From positions 1,798,001 to 1,862,000 of the forward strand of contig CAUJLY010000001.1 of assembly GCA_963281155.1 (NCBI GenBank): DNA of 64,000 nt, in the 5' to 3' direction. Made by a program: the position numbers and the translations under genes. Positions within the stretch are counted from its first letter, which is position 1; the number at the start of each line of letters is the position of its first letter. This document shows, one piece after another, positions 1 through 11,332 of this stretch. This stretch comes from Rhabditophanes sp. KR3021 (lineage: Eukaryota > Nematoda > Chromadorea > Rhabditida > Alloionematidae). The notes below the pieces were generated by a model, which was given only the letters and a program-made list of their open reading frames with translations, did not search any database and was not told where the DNA came from.

Positions 1-904
1 GAAAAGGTTAACGAGTATGGAGTTAATGTTGGCAAATGCGGAGACACTTTCTTTGGTTCAGCGTATTTTATTCCAAGTTTTCTGCCCAATAATAGTCCTG
101 GTCGAATGTCTGCCTTCATGTCAGCCGATTACTGGCGACATTTTGGAATAATTAAGAGGTATTACGAAGATCATGTTTGATGAGAAGGTAAAAGAATGGT
201 TTAACTCATTATTGATTCAACATCTTGAAAAAACTGTTAAAGGTCAAGAAAATTACAAAGAGGAAAGAGCCAAGTACGATATTCTTGTCCAAGCAGGTAG
301 AAGTGATAGGGTTTCGTCAAGAAAACGATTCTTGGAAAATTATGGAAAATGAAAGGATATATGACTCCCACCGTTATGTATATCCTTTAGATCATGGAAA
401 GGAGCCTCATGACGCTCATGTTTATGGCGGAAGAAATAAAGTTAAAAACTGAAATATGTTGGAGTTTCTAGACTAAAAAAATCAACAGGAGAAGAACAAA
501 TGCGTCGGTATGACAATCATAACATGGATGTCTCACTGGCTATGGAGAATAATACGCATAAGACCGATAAAGAAGAAACGTTTGCTGAATTATTTGCCAA
601 TGAGGGAGGTGTCCAGATGATCTACTCAAAAAAAAGTTTCCAAGAAACGCTGCATTAGCTATGGAAGATGGTATTAGAAAAAGTCGTTCTAGATTAAGTA
701 ATTGTGCCACGGAACCAACTTTACTGTTTGTCATTCTTCTTTATCCAGAAGTTAGGAGGTTACTTTTATCAATTTCCTTTGGATGTTCATCGAGATTATG
801 AAATCAAGCCAATTCTTGATCCTAACAATGAACCTGCTATAGCACCCAACAATTGTCAAGAGAATAGCAACATGCATCAAATTTTGCGTTCTATTATCGA
901 GTAA
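1..904 (+). pseudogene. frame-broken coding remnant, unidentified
   Basis: A run of consecutive open stretches that hop between the three plus frames. Frame 1 is open from base 1 to a TGA at 175-177, frame 2 opens at 173 and runs to 352, frame 3 carries on to 452, frame 2 again from about 453 to 658, frame 1 from 655, and frame 2 to the stop near 904. Each segment has protein-like composition (for example YWRHFGIIKRYYEDHV, then DEKVKEWFNSLL), and the switch points are adjacent. That is what a single coding sequence with several indels looks like, though a set of unspliced exons is possible. I do not recognise the family. The 5' end lies outside the window. Confidence 0.4.
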
Positions 905-981
905 TACTTTAATTCTAATATATCTTTTCTTTTTTAATAAAGCTTGATATTGATTATATTTTTGAATGTTTTAAAATTACC

Positions 982-3111
982 CTAAAAACAAAATAAATTA
1001 GTTAAGGAGATTAAAGAAAAATTCACCGCTGCCGGATGAACTCCCATGGTGATGTAAGTTCCGATTAATAAATAACAAAGAGCTTTCCATCCAAAGAAAT
1101 AGTAGATGCACGCATCGTAGGTTACTTGGACGACGGCATTCAATACTTCCAAATCAGTCGGTACTTTCTTATAAATAATTAATGGCCTAAAGGCATAGAA
1201 AAAAGGCTGAAGTGTCAACCAAATGAATTTTCTAAATGGAGTTGAGAAAAATTTAGCTTCCAAAGGTGTCGGAATATCAACATCTAAACCATCTTCTCCT
1301 AAATAACGATGATGTTCAACGTGGTATCTTTTGAATGAAATAGACATAGGTACTCCCAGCGGTAAATTGGCAAACATTCCAAACAATCTATTCACTAATG
1401 GTTGATGATTTCCAAAGGCTGAAAGCAAACATTAACAATTCATATTATAATATGCGTTTTGTTTTAGTAAGATATTAATAGGAAAAGTGTCCTTTTATCT
1501 AGATAAATTAGTTGGTCTTTTATAAAATATCTCAACCCAGTTTGATAGTTATCAAACACACGTTCGATAATGCCGGCAGATGTGAAGAACCATGAAAAAA
1601 GGTGATTCAGATAAGAGTAATTCAACAAGAGTTTGCCTTTTAGAAGATGTGCTACAACTAGGCAAAACGTGATCCTAGAGGGTAATACCAACTACCAATT
1701 ATAATCAATTTAGCAGTCTTTAGAAATGTTGTCAATCGAATATCATAATATTTTAAAGGTATGGGTTAAATCATATGGGAGGGCATAACGATGTATAGGG
1801 AGCAATTCTCGAGTCATCTGTAGCACTTCTTTATAAGAAAGACTCATGGTGAATAACTACCGTTCTATCAATTTTATTACGAATTTTTGAATGATTGTCA
1901 AGTATAAAGCTGATCCCGACTTTAGATTCCTGTTAGGCGACAAACTAAAGAAAAGGAGTAACTTAATATTTATGAAGGATATTGCGAAGCCAATCAATGG
2001 TGACGATGATTATTTCTCAAAAAACCGAGTTGTGATATACTGACTAAAACAGGAAGAAGTTTAATTATGCCTAGCAAAGAAGAGTTGCATGGGAAGTACG
2101 ATAAATAGTGTCTGTGCCTGAAGAAAATAATTTAAAAGTAACCAGTTTATCAGATTCGGTGTTCAAGGTAGAAATGTTTATCGAAATTCAAACCTGGACA
2201 ATTAAAAATAGTTTCCATGTTGCCTATTAAGATACGGAGTTCCCTAGCAAATCAAAACTTAAATTTCTCTTGGAAATGGGTCTAATGATGACTTTGCTGA
2301 GTTTGTAATCCGTGTTTTGAAGCAAATTAAGTGAGACAAGAATAAAGATGTTGAATATATTCACTATTACCAATTTTGTGGTGAAGAATCTCTCCCAATC
2401 TGCCATAAATTGGAAAGAACCTGCATCTAAATTAGAATGAAGCAAGAAAAGTAAATGACGTGCCCAAGAATCAATCACCTCAACTTATTGCTGTAAGTTT
2501 AAACACTTCAATTAAACATGTATTTATATCTCTTAGGTTTCAAAAACACTTTTTAAAAATTGTCATGTGTCTATACAACTTAACTACAAACGAAGCTCTA
2601 GCCTATGAATATGCTGTTATGTTGGATCTACACAAAGTGTTGACCAACATCGAATCATCTGGACAGTCAAATGAAGTGACGTATTTAAATCATCCTGATA
2701 CGCTTAAAGAATCTCAACAAACTTTTTCGAGCATCACCATCTAATTATATTTCGTTCTAAATTGTTTTTGTTTATATAATTTGTATCAGTTAATAAAGTT
2801 TGGTATCCGTCGACCCTCGAAGTACCTGTATTATGTCCGATATCATGAATAGCTAGTGTCAAAGCATGGTTAATCACACCACCAGCAAAATAGCATTGCA
2901 ATAAGATTAAAGTCCATGATGCATCTTGCATTAAATAGGCTAGGAATGTTTGAAATAAGACGCAGGAGGCAACCACGTATTTTAGGGATTCATCCACACC
3001 AAATAAGGATTTTATTTCTGGATGAGCTTTGACGATTTGTTGACGTCTAGAGCAATGTGGCTGTTCTGTGTATATCCAGATAAAATCCTTTCGTGAGACT
3101 GATTGTCCCAT
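982..3111 (-). pseudogene. sphingolipid delta4-desaturase (DEGS type), 3' end missing
   Basis: ER membrane di-iron desaturase that introduces the 4,5 double bond of ceramide in family members. Exon 1 (3111-2826) opens MGQSVSRKDFIWIYTEQPH, matching the family N-terminus, and contains the first histidine box HDIGH. Donor GTACTT at 2825 and acceptor TTTCAG at 1421-1419 join in phase to exon 2 (from 1418), giving NTAFGNH, followed by the second box HVEHH and the FYAFRP region. After GVHPAA at about 1030 the reading diverges from the family and stops at 982. The third box (HNEHH) and the C-terminal third are not found on either strand of the first kilobase. Catalysis needs all three boxes, so this copy is probably dead unless a weak GTGAAT donor at 1026 leads to an exon I missed or beyond the window edge. 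C. elegans relatives are ttm-5 and F33D4.4. Confidence 0.72.
1419..2825 (-). other. 1.4-kb desaturase intron holding coding-like fragments
   Basis: The intron between desaturase exons is about thirty times longer than the usual intron here. On its plus strand it holds short open stretches in changing frames (around 1900-2040, 2105-2220, 2460-2744) with protein-like composition, similar in style to the remnant at 1-904. None is recognisable. They may be pieces of an inserted and decayed gene. Confidence 0.35.
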
Positions 3112-3622
3112 GGCTTGTAGAGACTTTAAAATATAGACAGTCTGTAAAGTTAATTAAAATTGATGAATATAAATAGAGTGATTACATAGCGTAAAGATGA
3201 GCGCATTAATCTAAAGATCATCCGTCTCTAGCAAAGAAACAAAAAGGAAACACTTTATAATCGTCATTCAATAAAAATAGTGATATTATTTTGTTAATGA
3301 GTCACTAAAGAACTATAAAAAATCTAATATCAAACATTTCAAAAAATATTAAACTCGTTTATCTTTCTTTATCAATAATAGTGACACGGCGTGTTATAAA
3401 AGAAACACATTTAACTAACAAAATAATATGGTAAGAAGACATGATTATATGATTAAAAATATGAATTTAAAGATCTATAAAAATAAAAATAATATTGAAT
3501 GTGAAAAATTGTACACGAAGGATACACATGGCCAAAGAGCAATTTATTTGTTTTAAGGAAAGGTGTATGTACATGCATAGATGTAAATAATATATAAATA
3601 TTTATAAGGGTATTAGAGATAA
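3112..3622. other. intergenic, nothing recognised
   Basis: AT-rich spacer between the desaturase start and the guanylate cyclase stop. No ORF or RNA gene was seen. It should hold the desaturase promoter. Confidence 0.5.
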
Positions 3623-6600
3623 TTAGAACGAACTAAGTTCAGCTTGAACGTGTGCCTCGTACTCTTTATACATACCCATTGCCTTCTTTTCTCGCTGATG
3701 GTAGGGAAAACGAGATGGTTGTTGGATGGTGAGCTTTTTGTCAACACTCGCCCTATCATCATACTCTTCAACGTTTGATAAGACATTAGTATTTTTATTA
3801 TTGTTAGCAACATCGGGGTCGTAGATGCGACTTGGTGGTTGTTCTTGAGTAGTGGAAAAGGTTGAGCCAATTTGTTGGTGCAAAAAGTACGTTGTCATGA
3901 CACCCTTTCCTTTAACTAATATCTCGCCCCGTGGTTCAGTGGTAAATCCACCTAATTTTGTTAGTAGCACATGACAAGATTCGGTTAGGTGTATTTGGCC
4001 TGGCTGAAATTAATTAATTAATAAGTTGGAACGTTATTATATTACCTTTCCATGCGACTCCATCCGGCTAGCTAAATAATTTATAATTAATTATAATCGA
4101 TGACACAAATTTACCCGTATTCACAGTATCACCGAACAAACAAAATCTGGGGGCACTTAATCCGACAACAGACGCTACACAAGGACCGGAATTGAGTCCA
4201 ATTCTCAATTGTACCCGCTCGTTAGGTAAATGTGGAATTCGAAACTCTCTTACTCCTTCCATGAAATTTAAAGCTAACTTAGCACATTCAGAAGCATGTG
4301 TTTCGTACCGAATAGGTAATCCGGACACTACTAAGTACCCATCAGCAATAGATTCAATTTTATAACAAGCTGATCGTTCTATTATATTGTCGAATAAAGT
4401 AAATAATTCATTTACCATCGAAATGAGCTGTAATGGACGACAGAGATTTGATAAGTGAGTAAATTGAACGATATCTGAAAATAGAATTGTCACAGACTCA
4501 AAGTCTTCAGGTTCAACGATTTGTCCTAACTTCAATTTAGCTGCAATAGGAGCAGGCAGCATTTTGCTCAACAACAAATCACTTTTCCTCTGTTCTTCAA
4601 CTAATTCCTGTGACCTATCATCAACCTCGTCCTTCAAAGTTTGAGCATATTCCTCTAATATATTAAAAACATGGTCCATCAAATTCTTTGAACCTTTCTC
4701 ATTAAACGCTTTTAATAAGGTTTTGATTTGTTTGGTGTTAGGTCTTTCAGTTGGATTTTCTTTCCAACAGTCTCTTACTAAAGTTATCATAGCAGGATTG
4801 ATGTCAGCTGCTTCAGCTAATTTGATATTTGGACGGAGTGGAATTGACCCTCCGCGTTTAACTAGATAAATTAGCTCCTCTACGGATTCAGATCTGTTTT
4901 CGACGTCCCAAGGACCCGCCTTTGTTAAAATTTCACTACATATTATTGCAAATGAATAAATGTCTCCTTCTTTTGATCCGAGGTAGTTGTTTTCGTGACG
5001 TAAAGCTTCAGGTGCTAGCCAGAGTTTATCCTTTGTGGAAATCTTCTCCATTGCATTGATAGATTTCAATGAAAAGTTAGAGATCTTCTAAAATGATCTT
5101 AATTATTGGAAATAACTTTAATAAACTAACAATCTGCCACCTATCACTAACTAAACAATGCTTGCTAGACAACTGTCCATGAAACCCGATATTCGAAGTA
5201 TGCAAAAAATGAATTCCACTCGCAATATCACCAATAATTGACATCAAGAAAAACGAATCAAACATCGTATTATCCGTTTGTAAGACCTCCTAAACAATAA
5301 CTACAAAACACAATAAATAAGAAAACTTACAAAAATACTACCTCTTCTACAATATTTCCACAAAGACATCGCCTTATTTCCATCCAAGCAAATCCCGAAA
5401 AATTTATTTATGTTTTCATGTCCCCATCTTGTCATTTCACTCAGTAATTTCATTTCTTCATTATTTACATCGATGACGATGGAGTGTTTTTGCCCAACTA
5501 AAGATTCATTATCCAAATAAAGGAAGCAAAACTTCTTTGTTTCTCTTTTGTTGATGAGGGAATTTTTAGAGGTATTCGAGGTTTTGCCAGAATTAAAGGA
5601 ATACATAGATTGGCTTTGGTTGTCTTTGGAAATTTCAGGTTTCGTTAATTTGAGGTGTGGGATTTTCCATACTAGTAATTCGGAACGTTTTTGCCTTCTT
5701 ATTGAAACAAGGGCATAGATAGAAAGACTTATTATAAAAAGAATTATCAAAAGTGCCAAGAAGATAACTATTATTGAAAGTGTCAGATAATCTTTAAAAA
5801 AATTTACTGGACATGAATTTCCTAGATAGCCGCACAAAGGCACATCCAGAGGGACAGTCGATCCCCAATTTTCAAATATCATATTTGCAAAATCTTTCAC
5901 AAAATCAGTTCGAATAAATCCTCTTGTAGAGGTAAAATTATATTCAAAATAAACAGTTGCTGCTAGTTTAGAATCCAGACCTTTTAGTTGGAAATAAGGC
6001 AGTCTTTGACAATTGTTATCAAATTCCAGGTTTCCCAAGGCGCCCGGTAAATCTGAGGGGCAGTTTTGATTGAAAATTGATGGTTGTGTGAAGATATCAT
6101 AGCCATATTTTGGGATTGTTGTATTCATAATATTTGCCCACAACAAAATGGAATCATGGAGGTATCTTGCATAAGTTGATGCTGTAGAACGGCCACTCGT
6201 GTTGCAACTAGTGCAATAGAATGGATCTAATTTTATTCTATTTAAGACTAATTTATCGAAACCATCTGTGTCTGAGTTTTCTTTTGACAGGTCGAGAATT
6301 AAAGTTCGTCTAGCAATAACTTCCGCATCCTTATCTCTTCCATCTGGTGGATTGCGGGTATCAATATAAAAGCGTAATCTTTCAGTGTCACTAGCAAAAA
6401 CATTCGTCGACCAACCCATATTCTTCAACTCAACTGATATAAAAACATACTCATTATTGTTCAATCCCAAGTCAAACATTCTCAGCATGAATTGTCTTTT
6501 CCATAAGTCATTATCAAAACAAGCGACAATTATGCGAGAACTTGCTTTAGTCATATTAATAAAATAATCAAATTCGGCATCTAACGGTGGATTGGACGCT

Positions 6601-7208
6601 TTTTGTGATTGTGCACCATATGTTTTATAGTCAGCGGCGTCTGTTGCCGCGATTATGTCATAATACATGTTGTTACATCTATTTAATCGGTCTGATGCAT
6701 ATATAAAATTAAACTTAGTCCAGTTGAACACTTTCATAACATCGACTAGTGCGTATCCAAGTGAAGTAAATGAAGGATTGATATTGACAACATTAGGTAG
6801 TTTACCAATATTTAGAAACATTGAAGCTGAAACAAGGCCCCAAAGGAAGGACGGTGTCTGGTAAAAGTTTGTCATATAAGCAGATCTGATGGCAGCCATA
6901 TTGCAAGTTGATCCAAACAAAACATCCACATTTTCTTTATTAATCAAATCATATACCATCCCCGTTGCTTGAGATTCAATACATTCATCATACAAAACAG
7001 TATAGGTATAATTATACCCAGGTAAAAGTTGCTGTTGCTTAATTTTGTCCATTGCAACTCCAACAGCTCCTGCTGACAAATCAAACCCAGTCAGCTCATA
7101 CAGTATCGGATCATTCTTCGGAAAAAGAAACCCCAAATTTAAAGTTGTTCTGTTTAATAAAGAATTTCCAAATGGAAATAGAAATATTAGGAACGATAAA
7201 GAAAACAT
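3623..7208 (-). CDS. receptor-type guanylate cyclase (GCY family)
   Basis: Single-pass receptor that makes cGMP, used in nematode sensory neurons. Exons: 7208-5331, 5289-5131, 5087-4115, a 26-nt microexon 4071-4046, and 4003-3623, joining in phase to about 1138 aa. Order: signal peptide (start at the ATG at 7208), ANF-receptor-like ectodomain to about residue 490, one TM segment (LSIIVIFLALLIILFIISLS), kinase-homology domain, dimerisation helix, cyclase domain, low-complexity tail. The microexon encodes the NTASRMES stretch with the catalytic Asn and Arg. Metal Asps (FSDIVQFT and ADGYLVVSG), the guanine-selecting Glu (YKIES) and Cys (RFCLFGD) are present, so the cyclase looks active. The kinase-like domain has SNFSLK where kinases have DFG, so it should be a pseudokinase. 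Which C. elegans gcy it matches cannot be told by eye. Confidence 0.95.
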
Positions 7209-7728
7209 TCGGAAGAATAACAAAATAATATATTTTTGAAGAATGGCTTGATATTTAAAAAATGGTTAATGTAATTAGATGTGAAACCTTCAAAATTTAA
7301 TGTACTTTAAATGATAAGGATTTGTTCATAAAAGGATTTGCATTAGATTAATAAGAATTCCTACTTTTCAGAATAAGTAGATTAGTGACTAAAAGTGTGA
7401 AGGTGGGTCTCAAGTCTAAATTAGATTGTTTCTTATGGGTTTAAAGCTCGTGGAAGATTAAATTTTTAGTTCGCTTGACTATTTCCTTATTTTTTATTTG
7501 CACTGAGTCATTTGTTTTTAAACCAAAAGAAGAATTTGTGGTCGTTGACATTTTGTAAAAAAAGATGTTTATAAATATGTTCATGTCTTGTGATTTTAAA
7601 GTCACGTAATGTATAGACCTTCTTATTAATTAAAGGTGTAACAATTGCATTCTAAGAAAAGGAGTTTATTTTGAAAAATAAAACATTTATGTGCTATGAA
7701 ATCTTATGAATTAAAATGTGTAATTTGT
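7209..7728. other. intergenic, nothing recognised
   Basis: Upstream spacer of the guanylate cyclase and 3' flank of the Tyr-rich peptide gene. It should hold the receptor promoter. No ORF above background. Confidence 0.5.
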
Positions 7729-8038
7729 CTATCTTCTCGCAACATTGTTGGTTAAAGAAGCCTGTGGTGGTGGGGATCCAGCTTGGTTGTTGTTGTTTTG
7801 GTTTGATCCATATCCGTAATAACCATAAGAAGGGTAGTAGCTGGCGTAAGATGGGTAGTAGTACTGAATACGATTAAATAATAAGTTGTGAATGTAGAAT
7901 TTAACTTACACTGCTGCTTGGGTAATAACTGGCATAAGATGGGTATGCGGAATATCCATAATAATATGGGCTGTAGTAATAAGCAGAAACTGAAGATACC
8001 AATAAGAAAGCCAAAGTAAGGAATAGGTTGAAGTTCAT
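7729..8038 (-). CDS. small secreted Tyr/Ser-rich peptide
   Basis: Two exons (8038-7910 and 7863-7729) split by a 46-nt GTAAGT...CAG intron, 87 aa. A signal peptide (MNFNLFLTLAFLLVSSVSA) is followed by a Tyr-dense segment with repeats of YASYYPS and YYG, then an Asn/Gln-rich patch and a basic end (NNVARR). The composition resembles nematode YG-rich secreted peptides, including caenacin/neuropeptide-like antimicrobial and cuticle-associated ones. No family assignment is secure. The gene has its own upstream region and no operon sign. It is easily missed because each exon is under 50 codons. Confidence 0.75.
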
Positions 8039-8315
8039 AGTTGTGAAATGAAGTTGATGATCATTATTAATCAACGCCATCCTTATATACTACAAGTTTC
8101 ACCCAAAAAATTGTTTTACTACGTCAGTCTTTTATTTATTTAAGCTTTACGTGTAAACAAGTTACATTACTTTGAAGATATAAACATCAAATTGTATTTG
8201 CTTGGAGCAAATATGAATAAGTGCAACGGAAGACGTTTGAATTTAAAAAATTATTTGATCATTTCACTTTTGCAAAAATCTATTTTTAGTAATAAACAAA
8301 ATTGTTGAAAGGAAT

Positions 8316-9965
8316 TTATACAGTTTCTTTTTTCTTCGCATTAATTAATACAACACATAATTCAGTAGCATTCGCGACAATGAATGTAACCAAAAGGGCA
8401 ATTAAAGGATAATATTGGTATGAAATTTTAGATAAATAATTAATGAATTCAATTGGTTGGTGAGTCATCTCTTGTGAGTATTGGACTTTTTGAATCGTTG
8501 TAACATTTGAACTGAAGCAGTAATTGTTTATGTTAAGTGTCTCGATATCGTCTTTATACATAAATTTGCAATAAACTATACCGGAGGTTAAAACAATACA
8601 AAGAAGCTGAGAAACAACGGCCGACTTAGCTGATTTTATCCAAGGACAGAAAATTCCTACACAAAAAATACCCAAAATCATTCCGCCAGCTGCCCCATGC
8701 AGTGTCAAAGATATTTGCAGTAATGTCGTACTTGAATTATGCAACACAAAAGCCAAAATAATCGCAACTATTGCTATGCACGATTGAATATACTTAAGTG
8801 TATTTTGTTTTGAAGTTTCAAATAACTTTTTGTACATCAAAGTTTCATTTGTTAGGTTGAAAAAATTGTCATAAACAATCTCAGAAACGGAAAAGATTGA
8901 GCCTGTGAGACTACTTATTCCAGCTGAGTAAATAGCGGCTACAAATACACCGATTAGGCCGAAGGTATTCGACATTTTTTGGATCATAAATAAAGGAAAT
9001 ATTTGGTCATGGACGTTTAGAAGGGGATGACAGGACATTTCGTAAACACTAAAGATGATTAAACCGATTGCAATGTAAACTAATGTGATAAAGATATTAA
9101 TTGGAATATTCAATATAATTGATAACTGAGCTTTCTTTAAACTTCCAAGAGCTTGGTAATATTGTATAGATTGCTGATTACATGCGAACATTGAAAGCAT
9201 TCGAAAGGTTCCTCCACAAACTATAGCGAAAACGGAATGCCGGATTCGAGGATCTGCTCTAAAGTCCAAAATGTCAAGGCGATTACTCTTTTCAATTAAT
9301 TTCACAATATCAAGTAATCCATAAGTATTTAATGACAATGCAATTATTACTACCAAAGTAGTTATTATCAAAATAACTTGAATTGCTGAATTGATCATTC
9401 CTGTTTTTAATCCTCCCTAAATAATTTAAATAATTAAAATCAAAATTTAAGGTTAAATATTTAGACTTTAATCTAAACTAACCAAATTAATATTAACTGT
9501 TGCTAGCACCGCTGTTGAAATTATGGTAACGCCAATAGGTATTTGGAAACTTGAACTTAATGCCAATGCCGGTGCGTATAAAGCAACTGACGAATACAGA
9601 ATCGTCATAACCATAAAAACGAAGGAAGAAATAGATTCTGAAGCAAAACAGAATCTTTCATTTAGATATTGATACACATTTGAGTACTTTTGATCATATA
9701 AAATTGGCAAGAATAAATATGCCACTAAAGGAAACGATATCAGATACATTGCACAGAACCATATAATTACTGAACCATTGAAATAAACTTCCGCCGGAAA
9801 TCCTAATAACAAGACAGGTGACAAATAACCTGATGCAATACTTAATGAAACAGCCAATAACCCCAATTTAGTTGGTTTCCCTTTAACATCTCTTGATTTA
9901 ATATAACCAACAATAGAAATTAAAGCTAGCACAATTAACGTCACAATTATATCTCCAAGTAACAT
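8316..9965 (-). CDS. SLC5-type sodium:solute symporter
   Basis: Multi-pass plasma-membrane transporter of the sodium/solute symporter family. Exon 1 (9965-9483) and exon 2 (9416-8316) join in phase across a 66-nt intron (NINL then GGLKTG), about 527 aa. Hallmarks include the GFPAEVY motif after TM2, YQYLNERF between TM3 and TM4, GGLK before TM5, and the small-residue helix AGISSLTGSIFS where the second Na+ site lies. Length and order resemble the SMCT/SMVT (SLC5A5/6/8) branch more than the choline branch, and the substrate is unknown. An upstream TTG-initiated extension exists, but the ATG at 9965 was chosen as start. Confidence 0.85.
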
Positions 9966-10369
9966 ACTTTCAATCAAAATGAAAAACAAATTAATATAAA
10001 AAGCAAATCTTTTTTAGTTTCAAGGTGATCAAGCTTATTAAACACAACCAAAAATAAATTGTTTTGACACATCCCAGCCAATTGATCTCAATATATACTA
10101 CCACACTAACTAAATAGAAAACAAGCATACAAATTTTTTATACATTAAGAAAAAGAAGCTTTAATACGTATTTACTTTATTAATAGAATATATCATTTAA
10201 AAAGAAATCAAATCACAATGCATGGCTCTAAAATAAACATATAAAGATTGGATAATTTTATTAGCAATATATATAAAAACAGTAAATGCATGGATGTAAA
10301 TTACACAGTTAAATATAAAACAGCAATCAATGTAATAATATTTTATTTTAATTAGTTTAGAAGAATGTG
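9966..10369. other. intergenic, nothing recognised
   Basis: AT-rich spacer between the transporter start and the 3' end of the broken PDZ gene. No feature seen. Confidence 0.5.
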
Positions 10370-11332
10370 CTATTTACGAACTTTCTTAAGAGTTTTGCCG
10401 TCGTCATCCGAGGCTATCACAAATTCGTTCACATTTTTAACGAAGAGGACGGGGCCGATTTTAGGAAGTTGAGGGGTTTTGTGGTAGATAGACTTTTCTG
10501 GACGAGCGTAACCTTTGATTCGGAGACGTTCACGAGAAGCGATGAAGGCGATGTCTTCACTGAATTTGATAGAAGGAGGATCTGTCTTACGGACCTCAAG
10601 AGCACTGCTGATCCATTTTCTAGTTTCTTTGCAGTCAGGACGCTCAATGACGAGAGTTACCATGTTGTTAGTCTAAATAAATGCAAATTTACTAATTAAT
10701 TGGATGAATGAATGTTGACTAGCCTGAAGTTGGTTAATAAGCATCTTACGGCAACATCTTTGTCAGTGACCGGAACTCCATCGATATCAACAATGTGATT
10801 CCCTCTTCTCAAGCATTCAATTGACAAGGAACCTCCATCAGTTTTCGAAATCAAAACACGATTAAGATAGTGTTTGATGCCCAGCCCAACTTTCTACCTT
10901 TAATCAAGTTGATTGTAGCCATAAAATAACGGTACCCATCACGACGCAAGATGAATTGCTCTCTATCCTTAAGAATATCAATCTTAGCAGTCATCTCCAA
11001 AACTTTCTTTGTATCTCTGACAAGTGTGAGTTGGCAACAGGAGGAGCAAAACGAAGCAAATTGACAAAATGCACATTGTCCTCAACGTTGGCTCCATTGA
11101 GTTGGAGGATCTGGTCGCCAACAATCAAAACCCCGTCAGCCAGAGTCTCATGTTGAATCTTGATGACAACCATGCGTTAGTTAGGAGTAGCGCCCAGAGG
11201 TTCACCTTCTTCCAGAGGGATTTCGATGTCAATCTTCTTGACGGTGGCTTCGTGTTTTTCGAGATGATGGTCGTTAGAAGGGAGTGAGATGGCACTTCTG
11301 TTAGAAGTGGAGACACTTGTCGAAAGCGACAT
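10370..11332 (-). pseudogene. PDZ-domain protein gene, nonsense and frameshifts
   Basis: Reads as a nematode PDZ-repeat protein: an N-terminal lead (start 11332), a first PDZ domain (LADGVLIVGDQILQLNGANV), a linker and a second PDZ-like domain (GGSLSIECLRRGNHIVDIDG). A 77-nt intron (10749-10673) and a C-terminal exon (10672-10370) follow. The frame is broken at least three times: a TAA at 11179-11177 where the family has Asp after PN, a shift near 11015-11038, and another near 10877-10905. On both sides of every break the protein stays conserved, so decay seems recent or the sequence contains errors. Splice signals are intact. Confidence 0.75.
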
